Below are positions 8,477-18,277 of a stretch of 64,000 bases of DNA, one piece after another. Position 1 is the stretch's first letter. Every line of letters begins with the position of its first letter. Made by a program: the position numbers and the translations under genes. The stretch comes from Nostoc linckia NIES-25. GTDB taxonomy: Bacteria; Cyanobacteriota; Cyanobacteriia; Cyanobacteriales; Nostocaceae. The stretch is from the NCBI RefSeq assembly GCF_002368035.1, contig NZ_AP018222.1, positions 4,705,534 through 4,769,533 of the forward strand, in the 5' to 3' direction. Below the pieces are notes generated by a model. It was given only the letters and a program-made list of their open reading frames with translations. It was not told where the DNA came from and did no database searches.

Positions 8477-10876
8477 ATGTGGAAATCAAAGTTAATATTG
8501 AAATTGGTACTGTCGGTTGCGGCGATCGCAACTAGTGTCCAGCTAAGTTACAGAAATGACTATGCGGTTGCTGAAAGCGCACCTTCTAATGTAACCGTCG
8601 AATCTGGACAAGAAAATGATACTTTGGAAATTCCAAAGTTAGCTCTTACAGGCATTGGTATAGGAGTCATATCAGGCTTAATACTTTCTGCTTTTTGGTC
8701 TCAGAAATTTCGTCAGCGTCAACTCTACTCGACTAAAAAAATAGACCGCTTTCGGGAAGAATTTGCTTGCGGTTCTTTAGCAGATTATCACTTATCTAAA
8801 TTAAAAAATAATCCCAAAAGCTTAGGAACACCAAATCAAGAAGAAATACCAAGCTTACCTACTTATAAGGAAAGTTTAGTAAATCCTAACTCTAGTTCTG
8901 AAACAGATGATATAGTAGCACAACCTACCCCAGATGCAGTACCTAATTCCTTATCTCACAGCTATCAGAAATTAATAGAAGAAATTGTTAGTACCGCCCT
9001 TACAGGTCAAATCCGCTCTAAAGAATATATACATCGTCAATTAATAGAAAATGTTGGCCCTGGGAATGGTGAAATCTTTGAACGCTGTTTGAGCGATCGC
9101 TTGAATTCTACCCAATCTGAACTCAATAAAGTGAGAATTTCTCCGGACTTGTTCCAAAGAGAAAGTCCTGAGTTGAAAAAAGCTCGTTTAAATCGTACCC
9201 TGAAAGCATTACAAAGTATTGAAAGCGAATGGGAACGAGTCCAAAAACAAAAACGCGATCGAGCCGCAGTTACCGCAGCTGTGCAACAAATTCTCACAGC
9301 CTCACAAGCTTCTCGCTTTTCAGTTTTTTTACAAATCATCGATCCCAACCAAAACGAAGTTTTCAGCCAAAGTCAATTACAACAACTAGCCCACCAATTA
9401 AAAGCAGCTGTATCTGCTGATGAAGATATTCACCGAAAACAAGAAATAAAACAACTAGCGATCGCCATCACTAGCGGTGTAGAATCCTATCAGCAATTAG
9501 AAGCTTCTCTTGTGAGTTGGATTTACGAATCAACAAAAACTCCATTAGAATTAACACAGTTCCAACTAAAACAAGAACCTTGGGCTTCGTGGGCACAAAA
9601 AGTCAGCACTCCATTAACACAAATATTATTTTCTGCATTAGCTGATGGCATATCTGCAACAGAAGTAATTGTCTGCCAGCCTTATATCAATATGAAAGAC
9701 TGGGTGGAGTTAACAATAATTGTCCAAAGAATGCAGCAAAGTTTGGTGACTTGGTTTGAAAGACAACCACTAGATTCCAAATGGGGTACATCTGCGTCTA
9801 TTGCCACTTTTCTCAGTTTTGCTGTGGTTTGGTGCGAGTTATCTGATGGTTTTCGTGTCGCTACCAATATAGATCGCACCAAAGGCGAAGAATTAGCGAA
9901 AGCCTGTTTTCAAATTGTTTTACAAATTCTCAGAACTTTTGCCCGTCGCCAATACTTTCCCCTTTACGGGGGAGTATTTGCCTTTTTTGGGAGAGATGCG
10001 TTGCAAGATGCGATCGATTACTTAGATACACCACTCCAAGAAGTGGAAGGTACCCAAGAAAAAGCCCGGATATTAACGCTGTTGGGTTATTCTCAATTTA
10101 TTTTAGGTAAATATCCACAAGCCAACTCATTCCACCAACAAGCTTTAGAAATTGCCCGCCAAGCCGGGGATCAGCCCTGTGAAATTGCCAATCTCAACCA
10201 CAGTAGCCGTATTTGCGTTGCTCAAAAAGATTATTCTCAGGCAATTAATTATAGCCAGAGGGCATTAATTTTAGCTCGTCAAGCAGGCGATCGCTTTGGA
10301 GAAGCCCACGCTTTGGCTACTTTGGGCTATAGCGAAGTCTTTGCGGCGCAGCAGACAGAACGCATAGAAGCAGATATTTACGAACAACCAATAGAATACT
10401 TGCGCCAGGGTTTAGAATTGTCAGAAAAATTGCGTAATTCACCATTTGGTATTAACTTGGCTGCACGCCAAACTCAAGCCCTTTGTTATGTAAGTCTTGG
10501 TATTGCCCACGTCGCCTTAGAAAAATCCCAAGCTGCCATAGAATACTTAGAAAAAGGTACTGAGGCGGTACAATCTTCTGGTGACAAATATCTCCAAGGG
10601 TTGAATTTTTTGTATTTAGCGGAAAGTCACTACAACTTGAATCATTTAGAAACAGCACTATACAATAGCTGCCTGGGAATGTATTTATTAGAACAAATTA
10701 CTGCGGCGGAATGGCGACAAGCGGCTGGTTTAGTGACAATTTTACAAAGTAAATTAGGAAATGAAGCTGTAGAACAAGTAATAGCAAATTCTCAAAGTAA
10801 TATCGTTAAATTCATTGGTGTCGATGGCTACGATAGCTTGCCGAAATTGCTTGAAGAATACAAGCGATCGCACTAA
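8477..10876 (+). CDS. Membrane-anchored TPR-repeat protein
   Basis: This 799-residue protein has a hydrophobic N-terminus (residues about 5-25) and a second hydrophobic stretch (LTGIGIGVISGLILSAFW, about 55-72). It then has a charged, Gln-rich and Lys-rich helical region to about residue 470. From about residue 530 there are tetratricopeptide repeats, for example ARILTLLGYSQFILGKYPQA and similar units spaced about 40 residues apart. TPRs mediate protein-protein contacts; no enzymatic motif is visible. It probably presents its large domain to one side of a membrane. The partner is unknown. It has no close same-strand neighbours and is likely monocistronic. Confidence 0.75.
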   Translation: MWKSKLILKLVLSVAAIATSVQLSYRNDYAVAESAPSNVTVESGQENDTLEIPKLALTGIGIGVISGLILSAFWSQKFRQRQLYSTKKIDRFREEFACGSLADYHLSKLKNNPKSLGTPNQEEIPSLPTYKESLVNPNSSSETDDIVAQPTPDAVPNSLSHSYQKLIEEIVSTALTGQIRSKEYIHRQLIENVGPGNGEIFERCLSDRLNSTQSELNKVRISPDLFQRESPELKKARLNRTLKALQSIESEWERVQKQKRDRAAVTAAVQQILTASQASRFSVFLQIIDPNQNEVFSQSQLQQLAHQLKAAVSADEDIHRKQEIKQLAIAITSGVESYQQLEASLVSWIYESTKTPLELTQFQLKQEPWASWAQKVSTPLTQILFSALADGISATEVIVCQPYINMKDWVELTIIVQRMQQSLVTWFERQPLDSKWGTSASIATFLSFAVVWCELSDGFRVATNIDRTKGEELAKACFQIVLQILRTFARRQYFPLYGGVFAFFGRDALQDAIDYLDTPLQEVEGTQEKARILTLLGYSQFILGKYPQANSFHQQALEIARQAGDQPCEIANLNHSSRICVAQKDYSQAINYSQRALILARQAGDRFGEAHALATLGYSEVFAAQQTERIEADIYEQPIEYLRQGLELSEKLRNSPFGINLAARQTQALCYVSLGIAHVALEKSQAAIEYLEKGTEAVQSSGDKYLQGLNFLYLAESHYNLNHLETALYNSCLGMYLLEQITAAEWRQAAGLVTILQSKLGNEAVEQVIANSQSNIVKFIGVDGYDSLPKLLEEYKRSH

Positions 10877-11059
10877 TAACATTTTGAATTGTTTTTCAAG
10901 GTGTAGCGATCGTAGGAGTCTTTATACTGAAATGTTACTAAGTAGGTAAACATCATTAAATCTAAAATGCCAATCTCTAGAAAATAGATAGAATAAGCCT
11001 TTTTCCTTCTGCCCTCTGCCTTCTTCCTTCTGCCTTCTACTTAATTCTAAGATATTGAA

Positions 11060-11995
11060 ATGATAGACCACGATCGCCTGTTTAAAGAACTTCTATCTAA
11101 TTTTTTTCCGGAGTTTATTGACCTATTTTTTCCTGATATTAGTGCCGAGTGGCAACGTGACTCGGTAAAATTTTTACCATTGGAAGTCATTACCGATGTC
11201 ACTGAGGGAGAAAAGAAAATCCTCGATATTGTTGTGCAAGCGTCATTGAAAAACCAAGATACTTTATTTATCATTCACACCGAACATCAATCCTATTCCC
11301 AGGCAGGGTTTAACCGACGAATGTTTACCTATTTTGCTCGGTTGCACGAAAAATATGCACTTCCCATTTATCCGATTGTCATTTATTCTCACGATAGCCC
11401 CAAAACACCCGAACCAAATTCTTACAGGGTGGAGTTAGCAAATAAAATAATATTAGAGTTTAATTATGATGTTATCCAGCTAAATCAATTGCATTGGCAG
11501 GATTTTGTCAATCAGCCAAATCCTGTGGCTAGTGCTTTGATGGCAAAAATGCGGATGAATGCAAATGAACGCCCCCAAGTCAAACTGACATCATTACAGT
11601 TGTTAACAAGTCTTGGGCTGAACCCAGCACAAGTACAGTTAATTTCCGGCTTTATTGATACATACTTAGAATTGAATTCCCAAGAAGAAGTCGCGTTTCA
11701 AGAACAACTTGCTACCATTGAACCAAAAGAGCAAGAAAAAGTTATGCAGATAGTTACCAGTTGGATGCGACAAGGGCTTGAACAAGGACTTGAACAAGGA
11801 CTTGAACAAGGGGAAAAGCAAGGAGAATTAAAATTGCTAATGCGTCAACTTAACCGTCGCTTGGGAGAAATTAGTCCACAAATGAAGGGCAGAATTGAAA
11901 ATCTATCAACCTCTGAACTAGAAAATCTCGGTGAGGCGTTGCTGGATTTTTCTTCTGTTGCAGATTTAGAAGCTTGGTTTGAACATCTCAGCTAG
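11060..11995 (+). CDS. Rpn-family PD-(D/E)XK nuclease with C-terminal DUF4351
   Basis: This 311-residue protein starts at ATG 11060. The N-terminal part has the Rpn/YhgA-like nuclease signature: DHDRLFKELL at the start, D56 in KILDIVVQ and an E-x-Q (E75, Q77) in IIHTEHQS. These are the likely metal-binding and catalytic residues. Between about 233 and 247 there are three LEQG repeats plus EKQG, then a DUF4351 helical region (LMRQLNRRLGEISPQM). Family knowledge: Rpn proteins are DNA endonucleases that promote recombination and can be toxic, and in Escherichia coli internal translation makes a C-terminal antitoxin. An in-frame ATG at 11744 could serve that role here. The region after this ATG is duplicated downstream at 12027-12254. 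Confidence 0.85.
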   Translation: MIDHDRLFKELLSNFFPEFIDLFFPDISAEWQRDSVKFLPLEVITDVTEGEKKILDIVVQASLKNQDTLFIIHTEHQSYSQAGFNRRMFTYFARLHEKYALPIYPIVIYSHDSPKTPEPNSYRVELANKIILEFNYDVIQLNQLHWQDFVNQPNPVASALMAKMRMNANERPQVKLTSLQLLTSLGLNPAQVQLISGFIDTYLELNSQEEVAFQEQLATIEPKEQEKVMQIVTSWMRQGLEQGLEQGLEQGEKQGELKLLMRQLNRRLGEISPQMKGRIENLSTSELENLGEALLDFSSVADLEAWFEHLS

Positions 11996-12026
11996 TTCCT
12001 ACAAATACGAGAAATAGGAAAAAGTT

Positions 12027-12254
12027 ATGCAGATAGTTACTAGTTGGATGCGACAAAGGCTTGAACAAGGGGAAAAGCAAGGAGAATTAAAATTGCTAAT
12101 GCGCCTACTTAACCGTCGCTTGGGAGAAATTAGTCCACAAATGAAGGGCAGAATTGAAAATCTATCAACCTCTGAACTAGAAAATCTCGGTGAGGCGTTG
12201 CTGGATTTTTCTTCTGTTGCAGATTTGGAAGCTTGGTTTGAAAATCTCAGCTAG
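12027..12254 (+). CDS. Separate DUF4351 C-terminal fragment, duplicated from the Rpn gene
   Basis: This 75-residue ORF is nearly identical to the last 83 residues of the gene just upstream, lacking two of its LEQG repeats. It begins at the same methionine (MQIVTSWMRQ) and has a purine-rich stretch AGGAAAAAG just before the ATG, a plausible ribosome site. It could be a non-functional duplication relic. It could also be a stand-alone version of the small C-terminal protein that Rpn genes make from an internal start. It has no stop codons and few changes, so the duplication is recent or selected. The gap to the upstream stop is 31 nt. Confidence 0.55.
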   Translation: MQIVTSWMRQRLEQGEKQGELKLLMRLLNRRLGEISPQMKGRIENLSTSELENLGEALLDFSSVADLEAWFENLS

Positions 12255-12286
12255 TGGCCTCACAGCACTGGCTCCCTAATGCTCGT

Positions 12287-13030
12287 CTATTGCACTAATT
12301 CCTGAAACTGCTTTTGACTACGCACTTTGCTAAAGTCAGGGTCAGTTTTAGCTAATTTCTTGTATTTTCCAGGCACAGATTGAATCGCTCGATCTAGATT
12401 TTCAATTGCTAATTCTACATTGCCTTGTAAAGCATAAGCACAAGCTTTGTTGTAATATGCTTGATGCAAATCTTTTTTGATACCGATCGCCTTATTATAA
12501 GATGCAATTGCTTCTTGATAGCGTTGCAATTTTGTTAAGGCAATGCCCCGGTTAGTTAAAGCTTCATATTTGTTAGGTTTGATGGCGATCGCTCGATCGT
12601 AAGATGCAAGAGCGTCTTTGTAGCGTTGCAGAGATGTTAAGGCTATGCCACGATTATACCAAGCTTCATCCTTGTCAGAATTGATGGCGATCGCTCGATC
12701 GTAAGATGCAATCGCTTCTTGATAGCGGTGCAGTGATGTTAAAGCTATGCCGCGATTTATCCAAGCTTCAGCAATCTCAGCTTTCATGGCGATCGCTTTG
12801 TCGTATGCTTTGATTGCATCTTCGTAACGCTGTCTATCTAATAAATTATTGCCTTGAGCAAATAAAACTTCTGCCTTTTGGCTAGCCTTAGCTTCTACAA
12901 AAAGCTGGTTTACATTAGTTTCCTGAACAACTTGTGTGGTATTTTCTGTCCATGAATTTGCCCCATTGCTACAACCAACCCCAAAGAAAATTATTAAGCT
13001 AGATGCAACCAATCCGTACCTACAAACCAT
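12287..13030 (-). CDS. TPR-repeat lipoprotein
   Basis: This 247-residue protein has a lipoprotein signal peptide ending in a lipobox (FFGVGC), so the mature protein is probably lipid-anchored. About five TPR units follow from residue 50, each with a repeated pattern such as AWINRGIALTSLHRYQEAIA. The HIP1 word GCGATCGC occurs several times in the DNA because it falls in the repeated codons for AIAI. It probably acts as a scaffold in the periplasm or at the thylakoid lumen side; the partner is unknown. It converges with the DUF4351 fragment. Confidence 0.8.
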   Translation of the reverse strand: MVCRYGLVASSLIIFFGVGCSNGANSWTENTTQVVQETNVNQLFVEAKASQKAEVLFAQGNNLLDRQRYEDAIKAYDKAIAMKAEIAEAWINRGIALTSLHRYQEAIASYDRAIAINSDKDEAWYNRGIALTSLQRYKDALASYDRAIAIKPNKYEALTNRGIALTKLQRYQEAIASYNKAIGIKKDLHQAYYNKACAYALQGNVELAIENLDRAIQSVPGKYKKLAKTDPDFSKVRSQKQFQELVQ

Positions 13031-13401
13031 GCTTTATCTACAGAACTTATAATTCTGTTATTCCAATTTTGTTATTTTTTGAATACTATCAAATATTTAC
13101 TACTTTTTGCTCCTTAGTTCCATGATTTTTTGAAAAAACCTTTGCTAAAATTTTAAAATGGTTTTTTTGATATTAAATTTATCCCATAATAACTACCCCC
13201 GCCGCAGGCATCGCACTTTTTTTATACAAGCATCAATAAAAACATTTTAAAAGCAATTTAAGTACTCTAGATGGCGCAGTATGAAGATACAACCAAGTAA
13301 TCTAGTCTTAAATCAACTTGAAACTTATCTTGTAGATTACCTACGTATACTGGTTTAACAGAAGTATTTGGTAAAAATGTAAACAATCCTCCGTTAGAGA
13401 C
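13031..13401. other. 371-nt gene-free region
   Basis: AT-rich spacer between two minus-strand genes with a GC-rich patch (CCCCCGCCGCAGGCATCGC) near 13197. No ORF or clear hairpin recognised. It should hold the promoter of the TPR lipoprotein gene. Confidence 0.4.
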
Positions 13402-15192
13402 TCACGTTAAATGAGTACAATAGCGATCGCGCCCCTGTTGTTTGGCATTGTATAGGGCTTTATCCGCTGAAGCGATGAGTTTATCTGGCTTGATGTCGCA
13501 AGTAGGTATGACACAAGTAATACCCAAACTAACAGTAACGATATTCTTGATATCAGACTGTGCATGGGGAATAGCCCGATTGTAAATTGCTTGCTGAATA
13601 TTTTCTGCTACTTTCACTGCTCCTGCTAAGTCAGTATTGGGAAGGAGTACGGAAAATTCTTCTCCACCATAACGCGCCACTAGATCGGTAGGACGACGAA
13701 CTGTCTGTTGTACTGTTTGTGCTATTTTGATTAGACAATCATCGCCTCCAAGATGACCATAGTAGTCGTTGTAGGATTTGAATTTATCGACATCGAATAA
13801 AATCAATGAGAAAGGTTGTTGTTGTCGTGCAAGGCGTTTCCATTCTGCTTGCAGTCGTTCATTGAAACAGCGACGGTTAGCTACCTGAGTCAAACCATCC
13901 AAATTTACCAGTTGTTCTAGTTTCTGATTTACATCTTCCGCTTTTTCTTTAGCAATTACTAACTCTGCTGTTCTCTCTTGTACCCGTTGTTCCAAAGTTT
14001 CCAAAGATGTTTGTAACTGAAGTGCCATGTTGTTAAAGGATTTCGCAAGTTCACCTATTTCGTCTTTTGAGCTAATTTTGGCGCGGATATTTAAGTTACC
14101 TGCGGTAAACTGGGAAACTATATTGGTAAGGTAAATTATTGGCTCTGTTAGCAGTTGTCCAATGGCAAAAGCGATGATTGTCACTAGTGAAGCGATAATT
14201 GCAAATAGAAACATTGCGTGACGAATTTGCTTTTCTACAGGTGCTAGGGCAACAGCAAGAGGCTGTGCAAACAACACAGACCAAGGTTTATATTTTAAAC
14301 GAGCGATCGCAATCAAATTAACTCGATCGCGTGTTGCTGACAAAGATGCAATTAAATACGACTGGTTATTATCCAATGCTTCTTTAAGTTTTGACTCATT
14401 AGTTGCCAATTCTTGAGGAGGATAATTCGGCAAACGCCCTTTTTGTTGCAGTTGAGTTACAACATCCAAAGGCAGAGGCACAATTGATTTAAAAAGTAGT
14501 TTTGGTGCAGTGCTATGTGCCAGATAAATATTATTTTCATCTAAAAGAATAGCAAATGATTTCAGCCCAGCCCGTTCAGTTTGTCGAGTTACTAACTGCT
14601 GAACAACAGTAGCATTATATGAAACACGCAATACACCTAATATATCTCCCTTGGCATTGCGAACCGGACTGCTAAAAAAGAGAATAACAAGGTCAGAAAT
14701 TGTCGGCGATAGCCTCATACTAGAAATAAAGGACAACCCAGTTTCTAGGGGTTTTTTAAAATAATTTTCAACTGATTCATCTTTGCCAATGTTCGATGTT
14801 TGTGTATCCAATACATTTTTACCGTTTAAGTCAAGCAAAGCATAGGAGAGAATATTGAGCATATCTTTCCGACTGAGACGGATTAATGTTTCTATCGCCA
14901 ATTGCATTTCGGGGCTGTCATCTCGCTGTTTTGGACTTAGGCTGAGGTAGCGTGCCAAGCCTGGTAAAAACGCTTCTACGCGCACGGCATTGAGATTTCC
15001 ATCAATAAAGGCATCTATTCTGTTAGTAGTTTCGTTAGCTGCCGCAGATAGGGCTTGTCGGGCGTTGTCAGTTAGTGCTTTTTCAGTTGTCTGTTTGTTG
15101 ATAAATGTCAATAACAGCAACGGAATCAAAGCAATAATGAGAAACGAGGCGATCAACTTTGTACGGATGCCGCCCAAAAGATTGTGCTGCAT
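13402..15192 (-). CDS. Membrane diguanylate cyclase (Cache-HAMP-GGDEF)
   Basis: This 596-residue protein has a transmembrane helix at residues about 12-28 and a long extracytoplasmic sensor of the double-Cache type (about 30-310). A second helix (FLFAIIASLVTIIAFAIG) is followed by a HAMP linker (LTEPIIYLTNIVSQFTAG) and a coiled coil. The C-terminal cyclase domain has an intact GGEEF motif at 509-513 and an upstream RxxD inhibitory site (RPTD). It should make cyclic di-GMP in response to an external small molecule. The gene starts only 9 nt after the stop of a substrate-binding lipoprotein gene on the same strand, so the two are probably co-transcribed and may act together in sensing. Confidence 0.9.
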   Translation of the reverse strand: MQHNLLGGIRTKLIASFLIIALIPLLLLTFINKQTTEKALTDNARQALSAAANETTNRIDAFIDGNLNAVRVEAFLPGLARYLSLSPKQRDDSPEMQLAIETLIRLSRKDMLNILSYALLDLNGKNVLDTQTSNIGKDESVENYFKKPLETGLSFISSMRLSPTISDLVILFFSSPVRNAKGDILGVLRVSYNATVVQQLVTRQTERAGLKSFAILLDENNIYLAHSTAPKLLFKSIVPLPLDVVTQLQQKGRLPNYPPQELATNESKLKEALDNNQSYLIASLSATRDRVNLIAIARLKYKPWSVLFAQPLAVALAPVEKQIRHAMFLFAIIASLVTIIAFAIGQLLTEPIIYLTNIVSQFTAGNLNIRAKISSKDEIGELAKSFNNMALQLQTSLETLEQRVQERTAELVIAKEKAEDVNQKLEQLVNLDGLTQVANRRCFNERLQAEWKRLARQQQPFSLILFDVDKFKSYNDYYGHLGGDDCLIKIAQTVQQTVRRPTDLVARYGGEEFSVLLPNTDLAGAVKVAENIQQAIYNRAIPHAQSDIKNIVTVSLGITCVIPTCDIKPDKLIASADKALYNAKQQGRDRYCTHLT

Positions 15193-15201
15193 GGCTTTAA
15201 A

Positions 15202-16182
15202 CTAGGGGGGAGGGTTCAAGAAGGAAGAATTGAACAAAGTTTTTAGCTCAGGAATGCGCGTCACGTTTCCAGAGCGAATAAAAAAGTTTGCATATATCTT
15301 GGCAGTTTTGTAGATAGAGTTAGGGTTGTTAGATTGAAATAATTTTTGATTTTCAGCTAAATCAGTTAGGTTTACTCCCTCTAGAGAAAGTGTGCTGCTA
15401 GGAATTTTTAAGGCTTTGCTAACGATCGCGTTTCCTTCCTGAAGATTTGCTTTCCAGTAGGCCGCGGCTTGTAGCCATCCTCGCACAAATGCACGAATAT
15501 CTTCGGGGCGATCGCGGATTGTATCTTTGCGAAAGATAATCATATCTAAAATCAAGCCAGGGGTTTGTTTGCTGGTAAATATGATATTTCCCCCTAATTT
15601 TATAGCTTCAGATAGATAGGGTTCCCAAGTGTGGCCGGACTGAATAACATTATTTTTCAGACCTTGAGGAATTTCTAAAGCCTCTAATTTAACCAACTTT
15701 ACATCATCGCTGGTTAAGTTGGTAGTTTTCAACATCTCAATCACGAAAACTTCGCTAAAACCGCCTAGATTTGTACCTAGTTTTTTTCCTTTCAAGTCAG
15801 CAACAGTTTTAATTTGTGATTGGGCGACTACCACATCTGCTCCTGTTGATTCATCTATAATAAGCACGCCTTGTATATCAGGATTTGTGGCACTCAATAT
15901 TATAAAACTTCCCAAGGAAGCTGTAATCCCATCATACTTACCCGCACTGAAATTTGCTCTTTCCAATTGCGTGTATCGTTTATACATTAGTTCCACATCT
16001 ACTCCTTGGGCTTTGAAGAATCCTTTTTCTTGAGCAATGATGCCTGGATACTCCCCAACAAAAGATGCAAATATCACTTTCAAAGGAGGGCGTTTGAATT
16101 CGGTCGGTGCCCAAGCATGACAAGCAAATAGCAAACAGGCGGTAATGAGAAACATACTAAAGTATCTGAGTAGTTTCAACAT
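15202..16182 (-). CDS. ABC-type substrate-binding lipoprotein (SsuA/THI5-like)
   Basis: This 326-residue protein has a signal peptide with a lipobox (LLFAC, about residue 20) and the NMT1/SsuA fold signature. It begins its mature part with PLKVIFASFVGEYPGIIAQE and has GKKLGTNLGGFSEVFV in the middle. Family members bind nitrate, sulfonates, taurine or pyrimidine precursors for ABC importers. No permease or ATPase gene is adjacent. Instead a Cache-domain diguanylate cyclase follows at once, which suggests the binding protein serves a sensory role. The ligand cannot be told from the sequence. Confidence 0.85.
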   Translation of the reverse strand: MLKLLRYFSMFLITACLLFACHAWAPTEFKRPPLKVIFASFVGEYPGIIAQEKGFFKAQGVDVELMYKRYTQLERANFSAGKYDGITASLGSFIILSATNPDIQGVLIIDESTGADVVVAQSQIKTVADLKGKKLGTNLGGFSEVFVIEMLKTTNLTSDDVKLVKLEALEIPQGLKNNVIQSGHTWEPYLSEAIKLGGNIIFTSKQTPGLILDMIIFRKDTIRDRPEDIRAFVRGWLQAAAYWKANLQEGNAIVSKALKIPSSTLSLEGVNLTDLAENQKLFQSNNPNSIYKTAKIYANFFIRSGNVTRIPELKTLFNSSFLNPPP

Positions 16183-16418
16183 AAATATTAGATATTATTT
16201 AACCACTATCGATGAAATATTCAACTACATTAACTATATTTTCAGATTAAAACTGACGGCGAAACTCGATTAAATACTTAATAAAAAATATTACTTATTT
16301 ATTTTTTCTAATTAATTGTATGACAACTACCGCGTCAGCCTTAAAACGTTAGGCTTAAAAAGCCTAGCAAATCCCAAATAAAATTATTAACCGAGCAGTA
16401 TTGAAGCACAAAAGAAAA

Positions 16419-16449
16419 TACCCCCAGATCCAAAAAAAATCTGGGGGTA
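16419..16449 (-). terminator. Terminator of crtO
   Basis: Perfect 11-bp arms TACCCCCAGAT and ATCTGGGGGTA with a 9-nt A-rich loop; on the minus strand the stem is followed by TTTTCTTTT. It lies 29 nt after the crtO stop codon. Confidence 0.85.
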
Positions 16450-16477
16450 AGTAAGCCTGATGATACTAGATTGCGAT

Positions 16478-18172
16478 TTAAATAATCCCAAATACTGACT
16501 CGACAGTGGACTTAATCGAGTCTCTTGCATCCTTCAAAGTTTGGCTGATGGGATGCTTTGCCTGCAAAAATACACGGGCACAATTGCGTCCTGGCATTCC
16601 GGAAATGGAACCGCCTGGATGAGTTCCTGCACCTGTCAGAAATAAATTGTCAATTGGGGTTTTGTAATTCGCTATTTCTGGCAAAGGACGGAAAAATACC
16701 ATTTGATCTAAGGTCATATCAATATGGTAATAATTCCCTTTGTATGCGCCTAATCTTTCTCCTAGTTCTGCTGGACTTTCTACACGACGGGCGATAGTTG
16801 CATTTTTCACATTCGGCGCATAGTTCGCTAATTTATCAACCACCCTGTCTGCAACTTTGTTTTTTAATTCATCTGTCCAACCCGTACCCCTCAAACCTGT
16901 TCCCTCTGCACCGGCAATTTGATAAGGGGCGAAGAATTCAATCCACACTGTATGCTTGCCTGCTGGTGCTAATGTGGCGTCTAAGTAGCTAGGCATTACC
17001 ACGTACATTGATGGGTCAGCATCGGGGATCTCTCCCAAGGTACATTTACTATGAGCCTGTTCTACATGAGTCACGGAATCTGCAATTAAGATAGACCCAA
17101 CAAGATATTCGTCTTTGTGTTCGTGGTGGGGAAAGTGCAGTGGTTCGTTCAAAGCCAAATCGATCTTGAGGATAGTTTCGTTGTTGTTAACGATGCGGCG
17201 TTCTAATCTTTCGTATAACTCAGGATCGGCTCCATCAATTTCGCTTTTATCAGTCATTTGTAAGAACAACCGCCTAGCGTCGATATTAGAAATCACGCCA
17301 TGTTTGGCACGATATTCTTTACCACCAGCGACTCGCACACCCACAGCTTTGCCATCATCAATTAAGACTTTTTCCACATGCTGGTCTGTGAGGATGACGC
17401 CGCCTTTAGTTTTGACTAAATTCACCAAAGCTTGCACGAGTGCGCCAGTCCCGCCGCGGGGTCTTGCCATGCCTGGATTATGGCGCATTGCCATCATAAT
17501 TGCACCAATGGCAAGGGTTTTTTGTGATGGCGGCGCACCAAGTTCTGCCGCTAGCCTTGCTAGTGGTGCTTTGAGAAATTCTGAATCAAACCACTCGTTA
17601 AGTAAATCTTCACCGCTGGTTAACATGGTGCGAATAAAGTCCAGCGTTTTGTTTGGCGAACCAATGACAGAAAATAAATCTTTGATTTTTGTGATGTCAT
17701 AGTTACCAAGGATGTCAATAATTGACTTTGGCGGTGCATTAAACATGGGAATCATTGCACCTAACGCCCTTTGCCAATAATCGACAAATTCTGCGTATTT
17801 TTTGGCATCGCGATCGCTATATCGAGCGATTTCCGCACAAGTCTTTTCTACCGACTTATGTCCTAAGAAATATTTGCCATCAGGATGGGGACAGAAAACA
17901 ACCGGATCGCACTCTAAATAATGCAAGCCGTATTTTTCTAGTTCTAGTTCTTCAACTACTGGCCCTAAGTGAATAAACTCATGGTCAATAGCGCATAAGT
18001 TAAATTTAAATCCAGGAGCTTCTTGTGGTAAACACTCTTCAGTTGTTGCTGCACCGCCTGGAACGGAACGCTTTTCTAGTAACAGGACACTATAACCAGC
18101 TTTCAATAAGTAAGCGGCACAAACTAGCCCATTATGTCCAGCACCAATCAGCACAACATCATACTCTTGCAT
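16478..18172 (-). CDS. crtO: Beta-carotene ketolase CrtO
   Basis: This 564-residue protein is a phytoene-desaturase-like flavoprotein. It has an N-terminal dinucleotide-binding motif (VVLIGAGHNGLVCAAYLL), the CrtO-typical PGGAATTEECLPQE segment and the C-terminal FLTGAGTHPGGSISGMPGR typical of carotenoid oxidoreductases. From memory it resembles Synechocystis CrtO along its full length, which oxidises beta-carotene to echinenone. Distinction from other CrtI-type enzymes rests on this overall similarity. The gene is followed by a strong terminator, and its ATG is preceded by about 100 nt of AT-rich DNA. It appears to be transcribed alone. The product would be membrane-associated and supply ketocarotenoid, for example for the orange carotenoid protein. 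Confidence 0.88.
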   Translation of the reverse strand: MQEYDVVLIGAGHNGLVCAAYLLKAGYSVLLLEKRSVPGGAATTEECLPQEAPGFKFNLCAIDHEFIHLGPVVEELELEKYGLHYLECDPVVFCPHPDGKYFLGHKSVEKTCAEIARYSDRDAKKYAEFVDYWQRALGAMIPMFNAPPKSIIDILGNYDITKIKDLFSVIGSPNKTLDFIRTMLTSGEDLLNEWFDSEFLKAPLARLAAELGAPPSQKTLAIGAIMMAMRHNPGMARPRGGTGALVQALVNLVKTKGGVILTDQHVEKVLIDDGKAVGVRVAGGKEYRAKHGVISNIDARRLFLQMTDKSEIDGADPELYERLERRIVNNNETILKIDLALNEPLHFPHHEHKDEYLVGSILIADSVTHVEQAHSKCTLGEIPDADPSMYVVMPSYLDATLAPAGKHTVWIEFFAPYQIAGAEGTGLRGTGWTDELKNKVADRVVDKLANYAPNVKNATIARRVESPAELGERLGAYKGNYYHIDMTLDQMVFFRPLPEIANYKTPIDNLFLTGAGTHPGGSISGMPGRNCARVFLQAKHPISQTLKDARDSIKSTVESVFGII

Positions 18173-18277
18173 AGTTGTTACTTTGAAATTAATTAGCTTT
18201 ATAAAGCTTAAAAAACTTTTGGGAAATTTAAATCACCCATCAGTAACAAAAATTATTTTTGCAGAGTGTCAATACTA

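Noticed and set aside
17115..17702. Plus-strand ORF of 195 codons opposite crtO
   Set aside because: It is the antisense shadow of a clearly coding gene, with a Ser/Leu/Pro-rich composition and no start signal.
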